This document shows, piece by piece, positions 16,178 through 25,942 of a DNA stretch of 64,000 bases (position 1 is its first letter; each line of letters opens with the position of its first letter). A program made the translations under genes and the position numbers. The notes under the pieces were generated by a model. It was given only the letters and a program-made list of their open reading frames with translations. It was not told the DNA's origin and ran no database searches. The stretch comes from Halorhabdus sp. BNX81 (GTDB taxonomy: Archaea > Halobacteriota > Halobacteria > Halobacteriales > Haloarculaceae), in assembly GCF_029229925.1 (NCBI RefSeq), contig NZ_CP107254.1, positions 496,001 through 560,000 of the forward strand, given 5' to 3'.

Positions 16178-17482
16178 CTACGGTGATAGCGTCAGGGATT
16201 CCTCGTCCAGCGCGACCTCGTAGTACCCGTGGGTGTTCCAGTCGAGTTCGGTCCCGTTCTGGGACAGTGTCCCGCCGTCGACGGTCACACGCAGGTGTCG
16301 GCCTTCCGGGAAGTCCTCGGGCACTGTCCACTCCCAGACAGTTTCCTCGCCTGATTCGGTGACATCGGCGGAGGCGAACAACTGTTGACCGCGCCAGTAC
16401 GCGCCGACGGTAGCGAGGGTGTCGATCCAGACGTCGCCGGCGGATTTGGCGTGTTCGATACTGTCGATGATCGCATCGATCTCGACCGGCGCGTACCACT
16501 CCTGAGTGGTCGGCGTGATCGAGTGAAAGACGAGTATCTGCCACTCACTGTTTGCCCGAGCGCCATCGATCAGGTCGATGAAGGTCTCGGCGGTGTCGCC
16601 CTCTTCGGCCACGTAACACGGCAGGTCGTACGGGTCGCTGTTGTCGTTCGGGCTAATCTCACCGCCACCAAGCTTTCGGTTGAGGAAGAGATCGGACTGC
16701 TCGGCCGGCTCGATCCACTCGCTGTCGCCGTAGGGCGCTGCCATCGTCCAGACGTCTTCCTGTCCCAGCGTGTCGATGATGTATTGGTTACACTGCTCGA
16801 TCTCGGCTGCTGGATCCGAAAGTGGCTCGCCGAAGGAGCTCTCGGTCATATCGCCGTACGGATGGCTGACGGTTTGATTTCCGAGCTCGTGGCCATCCTG
16901 GCGGGCTTGCGTCCACCCCTCCTCGAACCCCGCGACGTCCTCGTTGACGTTGATTGCGAGATAGAACGACATGTTCATCTCTGTCCCCGCGAGTGCATCG
17001 TAGTGTTCGAGCTGCGAGGGTTGGCCGTTGTTGTATGAGTAGGTGACGGCCCCGTTGAATCCGGCCCAGTCGAGCACTTCCAGGCCTCCTGGGTCGCCGG
17101 TCGGCTTCGGGACCCCGTTCCGGTCGGGCGTCGGCAGCGGCGCCAGGGGCCCGTTGGCCGACTGCGGGACATCCGGGTCCAGTTCCGTCTCGGTCTCCGT
17201 CTCCGTTTCTGTCTCCGTGTCAGTTTCCGTCTCGGTCTCCGTTTCAGTCTCTGTTTCGGTCTCCGTGTCGGCTTCCGTTTCAGTCTCGGTTGGCGTCTCT
17301 GTCCCTATATTCACCATCCCCGATTGGTCCGGCGTAATCGTCCCATCCGGCGGTGTCTCTCCCTGGTTGGACGTATTGTCCTCTTGACACCCGGCCAGCG
17401 TCGTCAGTCCAGCTGCCCCCGCGATCGTCAGAAATCGACGACGGTCGATTACGGATCGTTCCCCCGTATCCTGGTCAGTCAT
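16178..17482 (-). CDS. Polysaccharide-deacetylase-like lipoprotein, active site lost
   Basis: 434 residues from ATG 17482. Tat signal DRRRFLTIAG and lipobox LAGC (Cys32), a Thr-Glu repeat linker (about residues 61-100), a NodB-like domain, and a C-terminal beta domain. NodB enzymes need two Asp in motif 1 and two His in motif 2. Here motif 1 reads TYSYNNG (N151, N152) and motif 2 reads GNQTVSH (Q203 in place of the first His; H207 kept). The tandem paralogue at 17569-18819 keeps all of them. The protein is therefore probably a non-catalytic, sugar-binding relative. It is 87 bases downstream of the intact copy. Confidence 0.85.
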   Translation of the reverse strand: MTDQDTGERSVIDRRRFLTIAGAAGLTTLAGCQEDNTSNQGETPPDGTITPDQSGMVNIGTETPTETETEADTETETETETETETETDTETETETETETELDPDVPQSANGPLAPLPTPDRNGVPKPTGDPGGLEVLDWAGFNGAVTYSYNNGQPSQLEHYDALAGTEMNMSFYLAINVNEDVAGFEEGWTQARQDGHELGNQTVSHPYGDMTESSFGEPLSDPAAEIEQCNQYIIDTLGQEDVWTMAAPYGDSEWIEPAEQSDLFLNRKLGGGEISPNDNSDPYDLPCYVAEEGDTAETFIDLIDGARANSEWQILVFHSITPTTQEWYAPVEIDAIIDSIEHAKSAGDVWIDTLATVGAYWRGQQLFASADVTESGEETVWEWTVPEDFPEGRHLRVTVDGGTLSQNGTELDWNTHGYYEVALDEESLTLSP

Positions 17483-17568
17483 GCACGGTCCCAAATTCAG
17501 ACTCACTCTATTTGGGCTTTAGTATTTTGTCTATATTTGTCAGCCGCCTCGCGCGTCTTTTGATCCCC

Positions 17569-18819
17569 CTACGTCGACAACGTCAGGGACGCCTCGTCCA
17601 GGTCGACCTCGTAGTACCCGTGGGTGTTCCAGTCGAGTTCGGTCCCGTTCTGGGACAGTGTCCCGCCGTCGACGGTCACGCGCACGTGTCGACCCGCCGG
17701 GAAATCCTCGGGCACTGTCCACTCCCAGATGGTTTCCTCGCCCGACTCCGCAACCTCCGCGGATTCGAGGAGTTGGTGACCGCGCCAGTACGCGCCGACG
17801 GTAGCGAGGGTGTCGATCCAGACGTCGCCGGCGGATTTGGCGTGTTCGATACTGTCGATGATTGCATCGATCTCGACCGGCGCGTACCACACCTCGTCGG
17901 TCGGCGCGATCGTATGAAACAGGAAGATCTGCCACTCGCCGGCCTCGCGAGCGTCGTCGATCAGATCGGTGAAGGTCTCGGCGGTGTCACCTTCCTGGGC
18001 CATGTAACACGGGAGATTGTACGGATCGGCGTCGTCGTCCGGAGTGACGGCTCCGCCACCGACCCCTCTGCTGAGGAAGAGATCGGACTGCTCGGCCGGC
18101 TCGCTCCAGCCGGTGTCGCCGTAGGGGGCTGCCATCGTCCAGACGTCCTCCTGGCCCAGCGTCTCGATGATGTACTGAGAACACTGCTGAATCTCCGTCG
18201 CTGTGTCCTCGACGGGCTCGCCGAAGGAACTCTCGGTCATATCGGCGTACGGATGGCTGACGGTGTGATTCCCGAGTTCGTGGCCGTCCTGAGCGGCCAG
18301 GGTCCAGCCACCTTCGTATCCATCGAAGTCTACGTTGCTGGTGAGATAGAACGTCATGTTCATCTCGGTCGCCGCGAGCGCGTCGTAGTGCTGGAGGTTC
18401 GAGGGTTGGCCGTCGTCGTAGGTGTAGGTGACGGCCCCCTCGAATCCGGCCCAGTCGAGCACTTCCAGGCCCCCTGGCTCGCCGGTCGGCTTCGGAACCC
18501 CGTTCCGGTCGGGCGTCGGCAGCGGCGCCAGGGGCCCGTTGGCCGACTGCGGGACATCCGGGTCCAGTTCCGTCTCGGTCTCCGTTTCTGTCTCCGTGTC
18601 GGTCTCTGTTTCCGTTTCAGTCTGTGTTTCCGTTGTTGTTTCCGTGTCGGTCGTTGTTTCCGTCGGCGTCGACGTATCAGTCGATTCCGTCGGTGTGTTC
18701 TGACCTTCTGTCGTCGCTTCCTCACAGCCAGCGAGCGTTGTGAGTCCAGTCGCCCCCGCGATCGCCAGAAACCGCCGACGATCGACCGCCGTCGGTTCCC
18801 CCGTATCTTGGTCTGACAT
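17569..18819 (-). CDS. Polysaccharide deacetylase lipoprotein, intact motifs
   Basis: 416 residues. Tat signal (DRRRFLAIAG), lipobox LAGC, a Thr-Glu rich low-complexity linker (residues ~42-84), NodB-type domain, then a C-terminal beta domain ending DLDEASLTL. Catalytic and metal residues are present: TYTYDDG with D135 and D136, and GNHTVSH with H185 and H189. Family members remove N- or O-acetyl groups from polysaccharides; here this would happen at the cell surface. The segments flanking the linker are nearly identical in DNA to the downstream paralogue, a recent tandem duplication. A TATA-like gataaac near 18847-18853 suits a leaderless start at 18819. Confidence 0.85.
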   Translation of the reverse strand: MSDQDTGEPTAVDRRRFLAIAGATGLTTLAGCEEATTEGQNTPTESTDTSTPTETTTDTETTTETQTETETETDTETETETETELDPDVPQSANGPLAPLPTPDRNGVPKPTGEPGGLEVLDWAGFEGAVTYTYDDGQPSNLQHYDALAATEMNMTFYLTSNVDFDGYEGGWTLAAQDGHELGNHTVSHPYADMTESSFGEPVEDTATEIQQCSQYIIETLGQEDVWTMAAPYGDTGWSEPAEQSDLFLSRGVGGGAVTPDDDADPYNLPCYMAQEGDTAETFTDLIDDAREAGEWQIFLFHTIAPTDEVWYAPVEIDAIIDSIEHAKSAGDVWIDTLATVGAYWRGHQLLESAEVAESGEETIWEWTVPEDFPAGRHVRVTVDGGTLSQNGTELDWNTHGYYEVDLDEASLTLST

Positions 18820-19054
18820 ACAACAGTCCGAATTTTCGGACCCGTTCGATAAACATTGTGGTATTTTATCTTCATAGTTCTACAATAGTAATTTTTCGAC
18901 AACACTTTCGAGATTATATGATCGATATAGGGGTCTACTGACGTTCGGCCGAGGTTCTGACGGGGGCTGGCCCCCGATATGGCACGTGGCACGATCGAAC
19001 GAAGCGACCGTTCCGACAGTTTTTCAATCCCCTCTGTGCAGGTAGGCGACAGGC

Positions 19055-20647
19055 ATGGGTAACACGGAGTCAGTGGACGAAACCGACTCGCTCGTGGAGT
19101 ATGGCATCGAAGACCGACCGCCCCTTACCCGTTCTCTTCTGCTCGGTGTCCAGCATTACCTGACGATGATCGGCGCGAACATCGCCGTGCCCTTGATTCT
19201 CGCCGGAACGATGGGGATGCCTGGCCACGTGGAAGCGAAGTTCGTCGGCACCTTCTTCGTCGTCAGCGGGATCGCGACGCTGGCACAGACCACGTTCGGG
19301 AATCGGTATCCCATCGTGCAGGGCGCACCGTTCTCGATGCTCGCGCCCGCGATCGCCATCGTCGGGGCAAGTCTTACACTCCCCGGAATGGCCGATTGGA
19401 ACGCCAAACTCCTCTTCCTGCAGGGTGCAATTATCAGTGCCGCGGTGGTCGAGGTGGCCATTGGCTACTTCGGGCTCGTGGGGAAGATCCGGGAGTACAT
19501 CTCCCCGGTGGTGGTCGCGCCGGTCGTCACGTTGATCGGGCTGTCACTGTTTTCGGCACCACAGATCACTGACGTCAATGCCACCGTCCCGGGTGCACAG
19601 CAAAACTGGTATCTCCTTCTGTTGACGCTCGTGTTGATCGTCCTTTTCTCACAATATCTCAAAAATCGGAGTCGTCTGTTCAGTCTCTTTCCGATTTTGC
19701 TCGGCATCACGGTTGCGTGGCTGGTCGCGGCGATCGCGTCGGTCGCCGGGATCATCTCGTCAGGAGCGCCGGGTTTTGTCGATTTGGCGGCGATTCAGGG
19801 CGCGGATCCGATCCTGGTGCACTATCCACTGATGTGGGGCCTGCCGCGATTTGAACTGTCCTTCGCGATCGGGATGTTCGCGGGCGTTCTCGCGTCGATC
19901 ATCGAGTCCTTCGCCGATTATCACGCCGTCGCCCGACTCTCGGGGGAGGGCGCGCCGTCGAAACAGCGGATCAATCACGGCATCGGGATGGAGGGGCTCG
20001 CGAACGTCTTCTCCGGGCTGATGGGGACCGGCGGATCGACCTCCTACTCCGAGAACATCGGCGCGATCGGGCTGACTGGCGTCGCCTCCAGATACGTGGT
20101 TCAGATCGGCGCGGCGGTCATGATCCTGGCCGGGTTTGTCGGGTACTTCGGCACGCTCGTCGCGACGATTCCCGACCCGATCGTCGGCGGGCTCTACATC
20201 GCCATGTTCGGCCAGATCGTGGCTGTCGGGCTCTCGAACCTGAAGTACGTCGATCTGGATTCCTCGCGAAACCTCTTCATCGTCGGGATCGCCATCTTCG
20301 CCGGGATGGCGATCCCCGCGTATATGGGCAACATCGACGCCGCGGCGGCCTCGATGGAGATTTCCGGATTCGAACTCTTCCGTCAGGGACTGATCGATGT
20401 CCCGCTTCTGGGGCCCGTCTTCGGTACCGAAATCGTCTCACAGACCGTCTACATCATTGGTGGCGTCCACATGGCCGTTGGCGGGATCATCGCGTTCATT
20501 CTCGATAACACGGTGCCGGGGACACGCGAAGAACGTGGCCTGGTCGCCTGGGAGGAGATGACTGAGAGCGACGACTCGTTCACGTCGGCAATCGAACGTG
20601 CCTCCGATCGTGTGGGGAGCGACCGCTGGCCGTTTTCCGGGGATTGA
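19055..20647 (+). CDS. Xanthine/uracil permease (NCS2 family)
   Basis: 530 residues, about 14 membrane helices. LLGVQHYLTMIGANIAVPLI at the first helix is the classic NCS2 motif, QTTFGNRYPIVQGAPFSMLAP is the substrate-region loop, and the GTGGSTSYSENIGAIGLTGV segment matches the family's helix-10 motif with a Glu that contacts the base. It is a proton symporter for uracil, xanthine or related purines; which one cannot be told. An acidic N-terminus precedes the first helix. It converges with the MFS gene with 18 bases between. Confidence 0.9.
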   Translation: MGNTESVDETDSLVEYGIEDRPPLTRSLLLGVQHYLTMIGANIAVPLILAGTMGMPGHVEAKFVGTFFVVSGIATLAQTTFGNRYPIVQGAPFSMLAPAIAIVGASLTLPGMADWNAKLLFLQGAIISAAVVEVAIGYFGLVGKIREYISPVVVAPVVTLIGLSLFSAPQITDVNATVPGAQQNWYLLLLTLVLIVLFSQYLKNRSRLFSLFPILLGITVAWLVAAIASVAGIISSGAPGFVDLAAIQGADPILVHYPLMWGLPRFELSFAIGMFAGVLASIIESFADYHAVARLSGEGAPSKQRINHGIGMEGLANVFSGLMGTGGSTSYSENIGAIGLTGVASRYVVQIGAAVMILAGFVGYFGTLVATIPDPIVGGLYIAMFGQIVAVGLSNLKYVDLDSSRNLFIVGIAIFAGMAIPAYMGNIDAAAASMEISGFELFRQGLIDVPLLGPVFGTEIVSQTVYIIGGVHMAVGGIIAFILDNTVPGTREERGLVAWEEMTESDDSFTSAIERASDRVGSDRWPFSGD

Positions 20648-20665
20648 GCTGTCGCCCCGTCGCCG

Positions 20666-22045
20666 TTAATCGCCGACGCTGATGTTTTCGCGCAGGTCGT
20701 TCTCGATGGCTTCCAGCGTCCGCCCTTTCGTTTCGGGGACGAGCCCGTAGGTGAACGCGAACGCGACCGCGCTGAAGACGCCGAACAGCCAAAACGTCAC
20801 CGACGGGCCGACGTTGGCCGTCAGGACCGGAAACGACAGCGCGACGGCGAGGTTCGCAACCCAGTTGGTGACCGTCGCGACCCCTTCGGCAGATCCGCGA
20901 ACGGCCAGCGGATAGATCTCCGAGATGAGCAACCAGAAGACCGGCCCCAGCCCGATCGCGAAGAAGGAGATGTACAGCATGAGACAGACTGTCGCGGTAA
21001 TGCTGAGCACCCCCGAGAGGCCCGGCAGGTAGAAGACGACCCCGAGGATCGCGAGCGTGACGGTCATCCCAGCGGTCCCGACCAGGAGGAGTGCTCGCCG
21101 GCCGACCCGGTCGATATAGGCGATCGCGACGACAGTCATCACCACGTTGACGACGCCGATCCCGACGGTCGCGAGGATCGAGGCCGCGCTGTCGAAGCCG
21201 GTCGCCTCCAGGATCGTCGGCGCGTAGTACATCACCGCGTTGATGCCGGTGATCTGCTGGAGGATTGCCAGACCGATCCCGACGATCAGGGCGGGGCGAA
21301 GCCACGGTTCGAGCAGTTTTCGGAGTCCAGCTTCGGTCTCACGTTCGACGGTCTCTTTGATCTCTTCGAGTTCCTCCTCGACGCTTCCCTTCCGGGTGCG
21401 CTGGAGGACGGCTTTGGCGCGTTCGCGCTGCCCGTGGCTGTAGAGCCATCGTGGACTTTCGGGCATCTTGAGGACACCGATCCCGAGGATGACTGCGGGG
21501 ATCATCCCCGCGCCGAGCATCCACCGCCACGCGCCGTTGCCGGCGAAGAGGTAGTTCACGAAGTAGGACCCGAGAATACCGATCGTGACCATTAGCTGGT
21601 GCATCGAGGTCAGCCCACCGCGGATCCGCGGCGGTGCGATCTCGGAGATGTACAGCGGCCCAACGACTGACGCGAAGCCGATCGCGAGGCCGTCGATGAG
21701 TCGCCCCGCAACGAGCACGGGCACGGTCGGCGCGACCGCCATCAGGAACGAGCCCGTGAAGAAGACGCCCGCCGAGAGCATGATGAGCCGACGTCGGCCG
21801 ATTTGGTCGGCGAGCCGTCCGCCGAGCGCCGCGCCCGCCGCCGCGCCCGCCATCGCCCCGCTCACGACGATGCCCTCGACCAACGCCGACATCTGGAAGC
21901 TCTCGTTGATGAACAGGATCGCCCCGGAGATGATGCCGGTGTCAAAGCCGAACAGGAGGCCGTTCAGCGCGGCCATCGCCGAGACGAGATAGACGAATCG
22001 GTCCCCGTCGCCACTCAACACGTTGGTTACTACGGATGTCGACAT
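20666..22045 (-). CDS. MFS sugar porter (SP family)
   Basis: 459 residues, 12 membrane helices. The sugar-porter signatures are all here: NGLLFGFDTGIISGA in helix 1, GGRLADQIGRRR between helices 2 and 3, PESPRWL in the central loop, QQITGINAVMYYAPTIL in helix 7, DRVGRR between helices 8 and 9, and PETKGRTLE at the end. It is a proton-coupled uptake system for a monosaccharide such as xylose or glucose. ATG 22045 (MSTSVV) is preferred to the upstream ATG at 22096. With the GH10 enzyme and the CUT2 importer it fits life on plant or algal sugars. Confidence 0.92.
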   Translation of the reverse strand: MSTSVVTNVLSGDGDRFVYLVSAMAALNGLLFGFDTGIISGAILFINESFQMSALVEGIVVSGAMAGAAAGAALGGRLADQIGRRRLIMLSAGVFFTGSFLMAVAPTVPVLVAGRLIDGLAIGFASVVGPLYISEIAPPRIRGGLTSMHQLMVTIGILGSYFVNYLFAGNGAWRWMLGAGMIPAVILGIGVLKMPESPRWLYSHGQRERAKAVLQRTRKGSVEEELEEIKETVERETEAGLRKLLEPWLRPALIVGIGLAILQQITGINAVMYYAPTILEATGFDSAASILATVGIGVVNVVMTVVAIAYIDRVGRRALLLVGTAGMTVTLAILGVVFYLPGLSGVLSITATVCLMLYISFFAIGLGPVFWLLISEIYPLAVRGSAEGVATVTNWVANLAVALSFPVLTANVGPSVTFWLFGVFSAVAFAFTYGLVPETKGRTLEAIENDLRENISVGD

Positions 22046-22275
22046 ACACCCAGGGGCTCGCCAGTTGCCACGCAAAAGCGCTACGGCAATTCCCACAGGC
22101 TACTGCGGGGAACAATGCTGTCAGTTTTCCATTCGCGGAACCGTCCGAAAAATCAAATCGCTCGGTGGACATTTGACCGGTTCTCAATACCCTTGCGAAC
22201 CCCTCTCAGTGCCGTTTTGGGCCGTCTTTCGGATTCGGCGGGCCCGCGCGACGAGCCGATTTCGGTGGTTCGCCG

Positions 22276-23868
22276 CTAGTCCTCTGAATCGCTTCCGATC
22301 AATCCCTGTAATGTTGTCAGGCGCTCCCTCAGTGTCGGGCGCTCCTGGTCGTCTGCTTCCCCTGGCTCGTCAGACTCCTCGCTGTCGGCCCCTACAGGAT
22401 CGGCAGATTCCGCCTCGCTGTCGGACTCTCCATCGTGCTCAGATTCGCCGGGCTCATCAGCCTTGTTTTGCCTGTCAGGCTCCTCGCCGGCATCCGGCGG
22501 TCCTTCGCCGTCGGCGTCCGCCGGCTTGTCGGGTTCGTCATCCCGGTCGGGTGCTGTCTCACTGCCGGCGTCTGCTGACTCATCCGCGGCTTCATCGCCG
22601 TTGGCGTCCACTGGCTCGTCGGACTCTGTACCCATGTCCGGATCTCTCTGTTCGTCGGCCGGTTGTTCACGGCCGGATTCGCTTTCAGCGTCGAGTTCGC
22701 CGAGGGGCTCGGTCGTGTCCCCTTCGCCGGCACTGAACGGACTGTGGGACGCGACTCTTTCGACGAGTGGGTCCCGATGTTCCCGTTCCCGATCGGGTTT
22801 CGCCGGCGGTTCGAACCGGAACCGCTGGCCGTCGGCAAACACGTAGAACGCGCCCGTTCGCGTGTCCTCGATGACGCGGCTGTCGGTATCGATCGCGACG
22901 TTGACGAGTCCCGCAAGCGAGTCCGTCTCGGCCGTCGCCCCGCCGCGGGCGCCGGTACTGACCGCGCCGGTCGAGATCCACTCGTCGAACGACGCCCGGT
23001 CGGATCGGAACGCGAGCCATTCCCGTTCGCGATCCGAGATCGAAAGACGGCCCGTTCGAGTGGCGTACCCGAGTCCGAACACGCCCACCAGCCCAGCGAT
23101 GAGCAACACAGGACCACCCATTTTTCGAAGCGGCCCGTACGTCGCCTGGACAGTGACTTCCTTCCGTTCTTTATCCGACTTCCGGACCGTCCCGGGATCC
23201 TCGATACCATAGACACCGCCGCTCGGATCGATCGGCAGGCGATACGTTCTGGTGGTGTTGACCTCCTTTCCGTTTCTGGTCCCCGAAAGCGCCACCTCGG
23301 CGACGACTTCGAGTTCGAGCTCGCCCGGTGTTCCGCCGAGGTTCTCGTCGATGCGCTCGACCTCGGCGGCGGCCCCACTCACGTTCAGCGAAAACGGGCT
23401 CTCGATCGTCTCGCCCGGGGATAGCGAATATCGGTGGTCCCGGTTCAGCTGTCGGTTTATCTCCCAGTAGACCGTTTCGGACGCCTCCCGTTGACTCTCG
23501 GCCGATCGGAGCTCCAGAGCTGTCCTGACTGTCACACTCAGGTCACCGCCGTCGGTTGCGGTGTACGTGTACGTCAGCGCCCCCGCCAATCTGGGTGTCG
23601 TCTGCGTAAAGTACGCCGATCGGTTTTCGAGCCTTTCACCCGTCTCAAACGCCGCTGTTCCGTTCACGACGGTCGCGTGATGGTGAAACTCGCCGGCCGA
23701 CTCCCATTCGGATACCGTCTCCGTCACGGTCTCCGTCCCGGGCTTGGCATGGGTCGTATACGTGAGATACCCCCCCACAGCACCGACCATCACCACCACA
23801 GCGACGACCAGCGTGAAATTGTCGGCGATACCCCTCCGGATCCGAAGCCCCCGCCCCCGATCGCGCAT
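22276..23868 (-). CDS. DUF5305-type membrane protein with long acidic tail
   Basis: 530 residues. A basic N-terminus, a membrane helix (residues ~18-40), an extracellular beta-rich domain with an HHHATVVNG start and YTYTATDGG strands, a second helix near LLIAGLVGVFGLGY (~residue 255), a cytoplasmic domain (DREREWLAFRSDRASFDEW ... FYVFADGQRFRFEPP), and about 170 disordered, very acidic residues rich in Asp, Glu and Pro. This matches the haloarchaeal DUF5305 family, which I recall lying near signal peptidases. A TATA-like ttatatcat about 29 bases upstream suits ATG 23868. Function unknown. Confidence 0.75.
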   Translation of the reverse strand: MRDRGRGLRIRRGIADNFTLVVAVVVMVGAVGGYLTYTTHAKPGTETVTETVSEWESAGEFHHHATVVNGTAAFETGERLENRSAYFTQTTPRLAGALTYTYTATDGGDLSVTVRTALELRSAESQREASETVYWEINRQLNRDHRYSLSPGETIESPFSLNVSGAAAEVERIDENLGGTPGELELEVVAEVALSGTRNGKEVNTTRTYRLPIDPSGGVYGIEDPGTVRKSDKERKEVTVQATYGPLRKMGGPVLLIAGLVGVFGLGYATRTGRLSISDREREWLAFRSDRASFDEWISTGAVSTGARGGATAETDSLAGLVNVAIDTDSRVIEDTRTGAFYVFADGQRFRFEPPAKPDREREHRDPLVERVASHSPFSAGEGDTTEPLGELDAESESGREQPADEQRDPDMGTESDEPVDANGDEAADESADAGSETAPDRDDEPDKPADADGEGPPDAGEEPDRQNKADEPGESEHDGESDSEAESADPVGADSEESDEPGEADDQERPTLRERLTTLQGLIGSDSED

Positions 23869-23921
23869 ATAAGTTCAATTTCCGATGACTATGATATAAT
23901 GGTTGGGGATGGATCGGGGTT

Positions 23922-25064
23922 TCACCGGCGGGAAAGAACGCGTTTGAGCCGGGACGGCGTCTCGCGGGATCGGGAGCGAACCCGGCCCGAGGCGACCACG
24001 ACCGTCCCGAGCAGGTACAGCGATCCACCGAGCAGGAGATCGATTGCGACGATCGGCGCCCACGGATGGAACGCATACAGGGTGGCGATCATCCCTTCCG
24101 GGAGGACGAGCAGGTACCGATGTTCGACGAGGTAGTGACGATAGTAGCCAGTTTCGGGCGGGGCCGAGAGGCGAAGCGTCGCGTTGACGGTCGAGTGCCC
24201 CCCGATGACTGTCCGCTGTGGCTCGATATCGATCCTCTCGCTTGTCGGTTCGATATACGTTACCATCGGTACGAACCCCCCATTCCCGAGTTGATATCTG
24301 GTTGATTCGGTCGTGTTCTGCTCGATGACTCGTATCCCTGGGGCGTCGCTTTCGGCGCTCACGACGCCGAACTCCTGTGGACCGGCGGGCAGAACCATCG
24401 TCGCTGTGGCCGACAGGACCACGGCGGCTGCGAAGATCCCCACGATCAATCTGACGTCCACACCCGTCTTTCGGGACGTGTCACGTCCCGACGATCGGTC
24501 GCTGCCCACGAGTACGTCGGCCACGTAGCCGAGTACCGATGCGCCGGCCAGCAGATAGGCCAGTCCCTGCGTCCCAAGCAGCGACCGGATGCCAAGGAGC
24601 GTGGCGAGGTGTCGTTGGAGTGTCCCGAGGACGTGCTGGATCGTGCTCACGGCCGTGCCGATAGCAGGGATCGAGAGAACATTCCCGCCCGGTTGCCACG
24701 CGGTGGCGACGATCTGTGTCTCGCTGACTACCGGCTCGTTGCCGTCCTGATCGGTGAACGGGTTGGCGTCGCCACGGGTGATATATCCCCGGTCAGTTTT
24801 CTCGACGACGCGATGGGTCGCAAGTCCGCCACCCTGGATTGTTTCGGCCTGGAATGTAACGACATCTCCCTTTTCGACCGGTCCGGCAAGCGCCGACGGG
24901 ATGGCCACGAACCCGTCCCCCGGATCGAGTGTCGGTTCCATGCTCCCCGTCGTGACGTATCCCAGTAGCACCGGCTGGCCGAGCACCTGCCCGGCGACCA
25001 TCGCGACCAGGAAGATCGCGATGACTGCCTTTCCCACCCCCGCTAGCACCCCCCGCAGTCCCAT
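23922..25064 (-). CDS. Signal peptidase I (archaeal type) with C-terminal extension
   Basis: 380 residues from ATG 25064. It cleaves signal peptides of exported proteins. After one membrane helix comes the catalytic Ser in TTGSMEPTL (S41), the GDVVTF box, the archaeal/eukaryotic-type His in GLATHRVVEK (H84) and the acidic GYITRGDANPFTD. The catalytic domain ends near residue 150. The rest is unusual: two helices, an outside domain of about 120 residues (FGVVSAESDAPGIRV through YYRHYLVEHRYL) and a last helix. The start is placed at 25064 rather than 25085 because a TATA-like tattttat (25089-25096) is then about 29 bases upstream. SipW-type dedicated peptidases would fit, but no substrate is seen nearby. 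Confidence 0.85.
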   Translation of the reverse strand: MGLRGVLAGVGKAVIAIFLVAMVAGQVLGQPVLLGYVTTGSMEPTLDPGDGFVAIPSALAGPVEKGDVVTFQAETIQGGGLATHRVVEKTDRGYITRGDANPFTDQDGNEPVVSETQIVATAWQPGGNVLSIPAIGTAVSTIQHVLGTLQRHLATLLGIRSLLGTQGLAYLLAGASVLGYVADVLVGSDRSSGRDTSRKTGVDVRLIVGIFAAAVVLSATATMVLPAGPQEFGVVSAESDAPGIRVIEQNTTESTRYQLGNGGFVPMVTYIEPTSERIDIEPQRTVIGGHSTVNATLRLSAPPETGYYRHYLVEHRYLLVLPEGMIATLYAFHPWAPIVAIDLLLGGSLYLLGTVVVASGRVRSRSRETPSRLKRVLSRR

Positions 25065-25296
25065 TGTCGAAGGCTTGCCCCTCATCCTATAAAATAGTTG
25101 GTGCACGGACACGATATCGATGGGTGTGTCCGGCCGATGTACCACCTCGATCTATTCTCTGGATGCTGATATGCTCACGTATCGGGGAACTCACGGCCCG
25201 GCCCTGCTTTCACTGAGCAGATGGGTGGCCTATGACGCGTGCCTGGGGGGACCGCAATGGCTCGGGGACACGACTTTCGGGCCGACTGACAACCGG

Positions 25297-25632
25297 TCAG
25301 AACCGATTCCGACGTACGCCGTTCCTCTTTGCCGAACGATTCGATCGTCTGAACCGATTCAGGAGGGAGCCAGCCACCGACTGGACACCCAACCCAAGGA
25401 CAGTCGTCATGTAGACCCCAGTCAGAAAGTACCACGGCTTTCGGCTAATCCCGCCCCAGCCGATGTGTGCGGCGTTTCCGAACGCGAAATACACGCCGAA
25501 AAATAACAGCCCGTACGCGATTCGCTTGTCGTCCCTGTAGGCGAAAACCACGAGCAGTCCGAGAAGGACGCCGAGCTGAAACGTGTGAATATCCATATAC
25601 GAACTGAATATCTCGCCCAGGATTTCGACCAT
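25297..25632 (-). CDS. Small membrane protein, unknown
   Basis: 111 residues with three likely membrane helices (FQLGVLLGLLVVFAY, IAYGLLFFGVYFAFGN and WYFLTGVYMTTVLGLGV) and a very basic C-terminus (NRFRRSNRSAKRNGVRRNR), which should lie in the cytoplasm. I do not recognise the family. A TATA-like cttttatcc about 28 bases upstream of ATG 25632 supports a real, leaderless gene. It lies between the signal peptidase gene and the divergent ABC operon. Confidence 0.6.
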   Translation of the reverse strand: MVEILGEIFSSYMDIHTFQLGVLLGLLVVFAYRDDKRIAYGLLFFGVYFAFGNAAHIGWGGISRKPWYFLTGVYMTTVLGLGVQSVAGSLLNRFRRSNRSAKRNGVRRNRF

Positions 25633-25942
25633 TCGTCAGTCACAGGTCGCCGAACTACGGATAAAAGCCCTCTGCCGTTATTATTGATTCCGATAATGCA
25701 ATCGATTTTTGGATGATATACTCATTACATCTTCATATTCGGTTCTGACTCCAAAATAATATGTTTGAAGAACAATATCCAATTATATAATGATTTATAT
25801 TGGGTCCGGTGGGCTGGGATCGCCGTCAGCTTCAGCACCCGCCCACTCGTCATACCCCACAGCCACACCGCTTTCGCCTTCCGGGCTGGTCGTGACCGAT
25901 CTTTCCATACAATTGATATTGGAGCGGGACGGAGTATGGACT
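25633..25942. other. AT-rich divergent promoter region
   Basis: 310 bases between the small membrane protein and the ABC operon, much richer in A and T than the genes. It holds the TATA-like box of the minus gene near 25655-25663 and, for the plus operon, a weak ttgatattgg near 25912-25921 about 27 bases before GTG 25943. An open frame from ATG 25790 runs into the ATPase, but its first ~50 residues (Ser/Pro-rich) do not look like the protein and I leave them out. No other gene or hairpin is clear. Confidence 0.5.

Noticed and set aside
17190-17290. Alternating GA-rich/TC-rich short repeats here and near 18570-18680, at first resembling a microsatellite or CRISPR-like array
   Set aside because: They are in-frame Thr-Glu linker codons in the two lipoproteins; no spacers and no unit longer than six bases.
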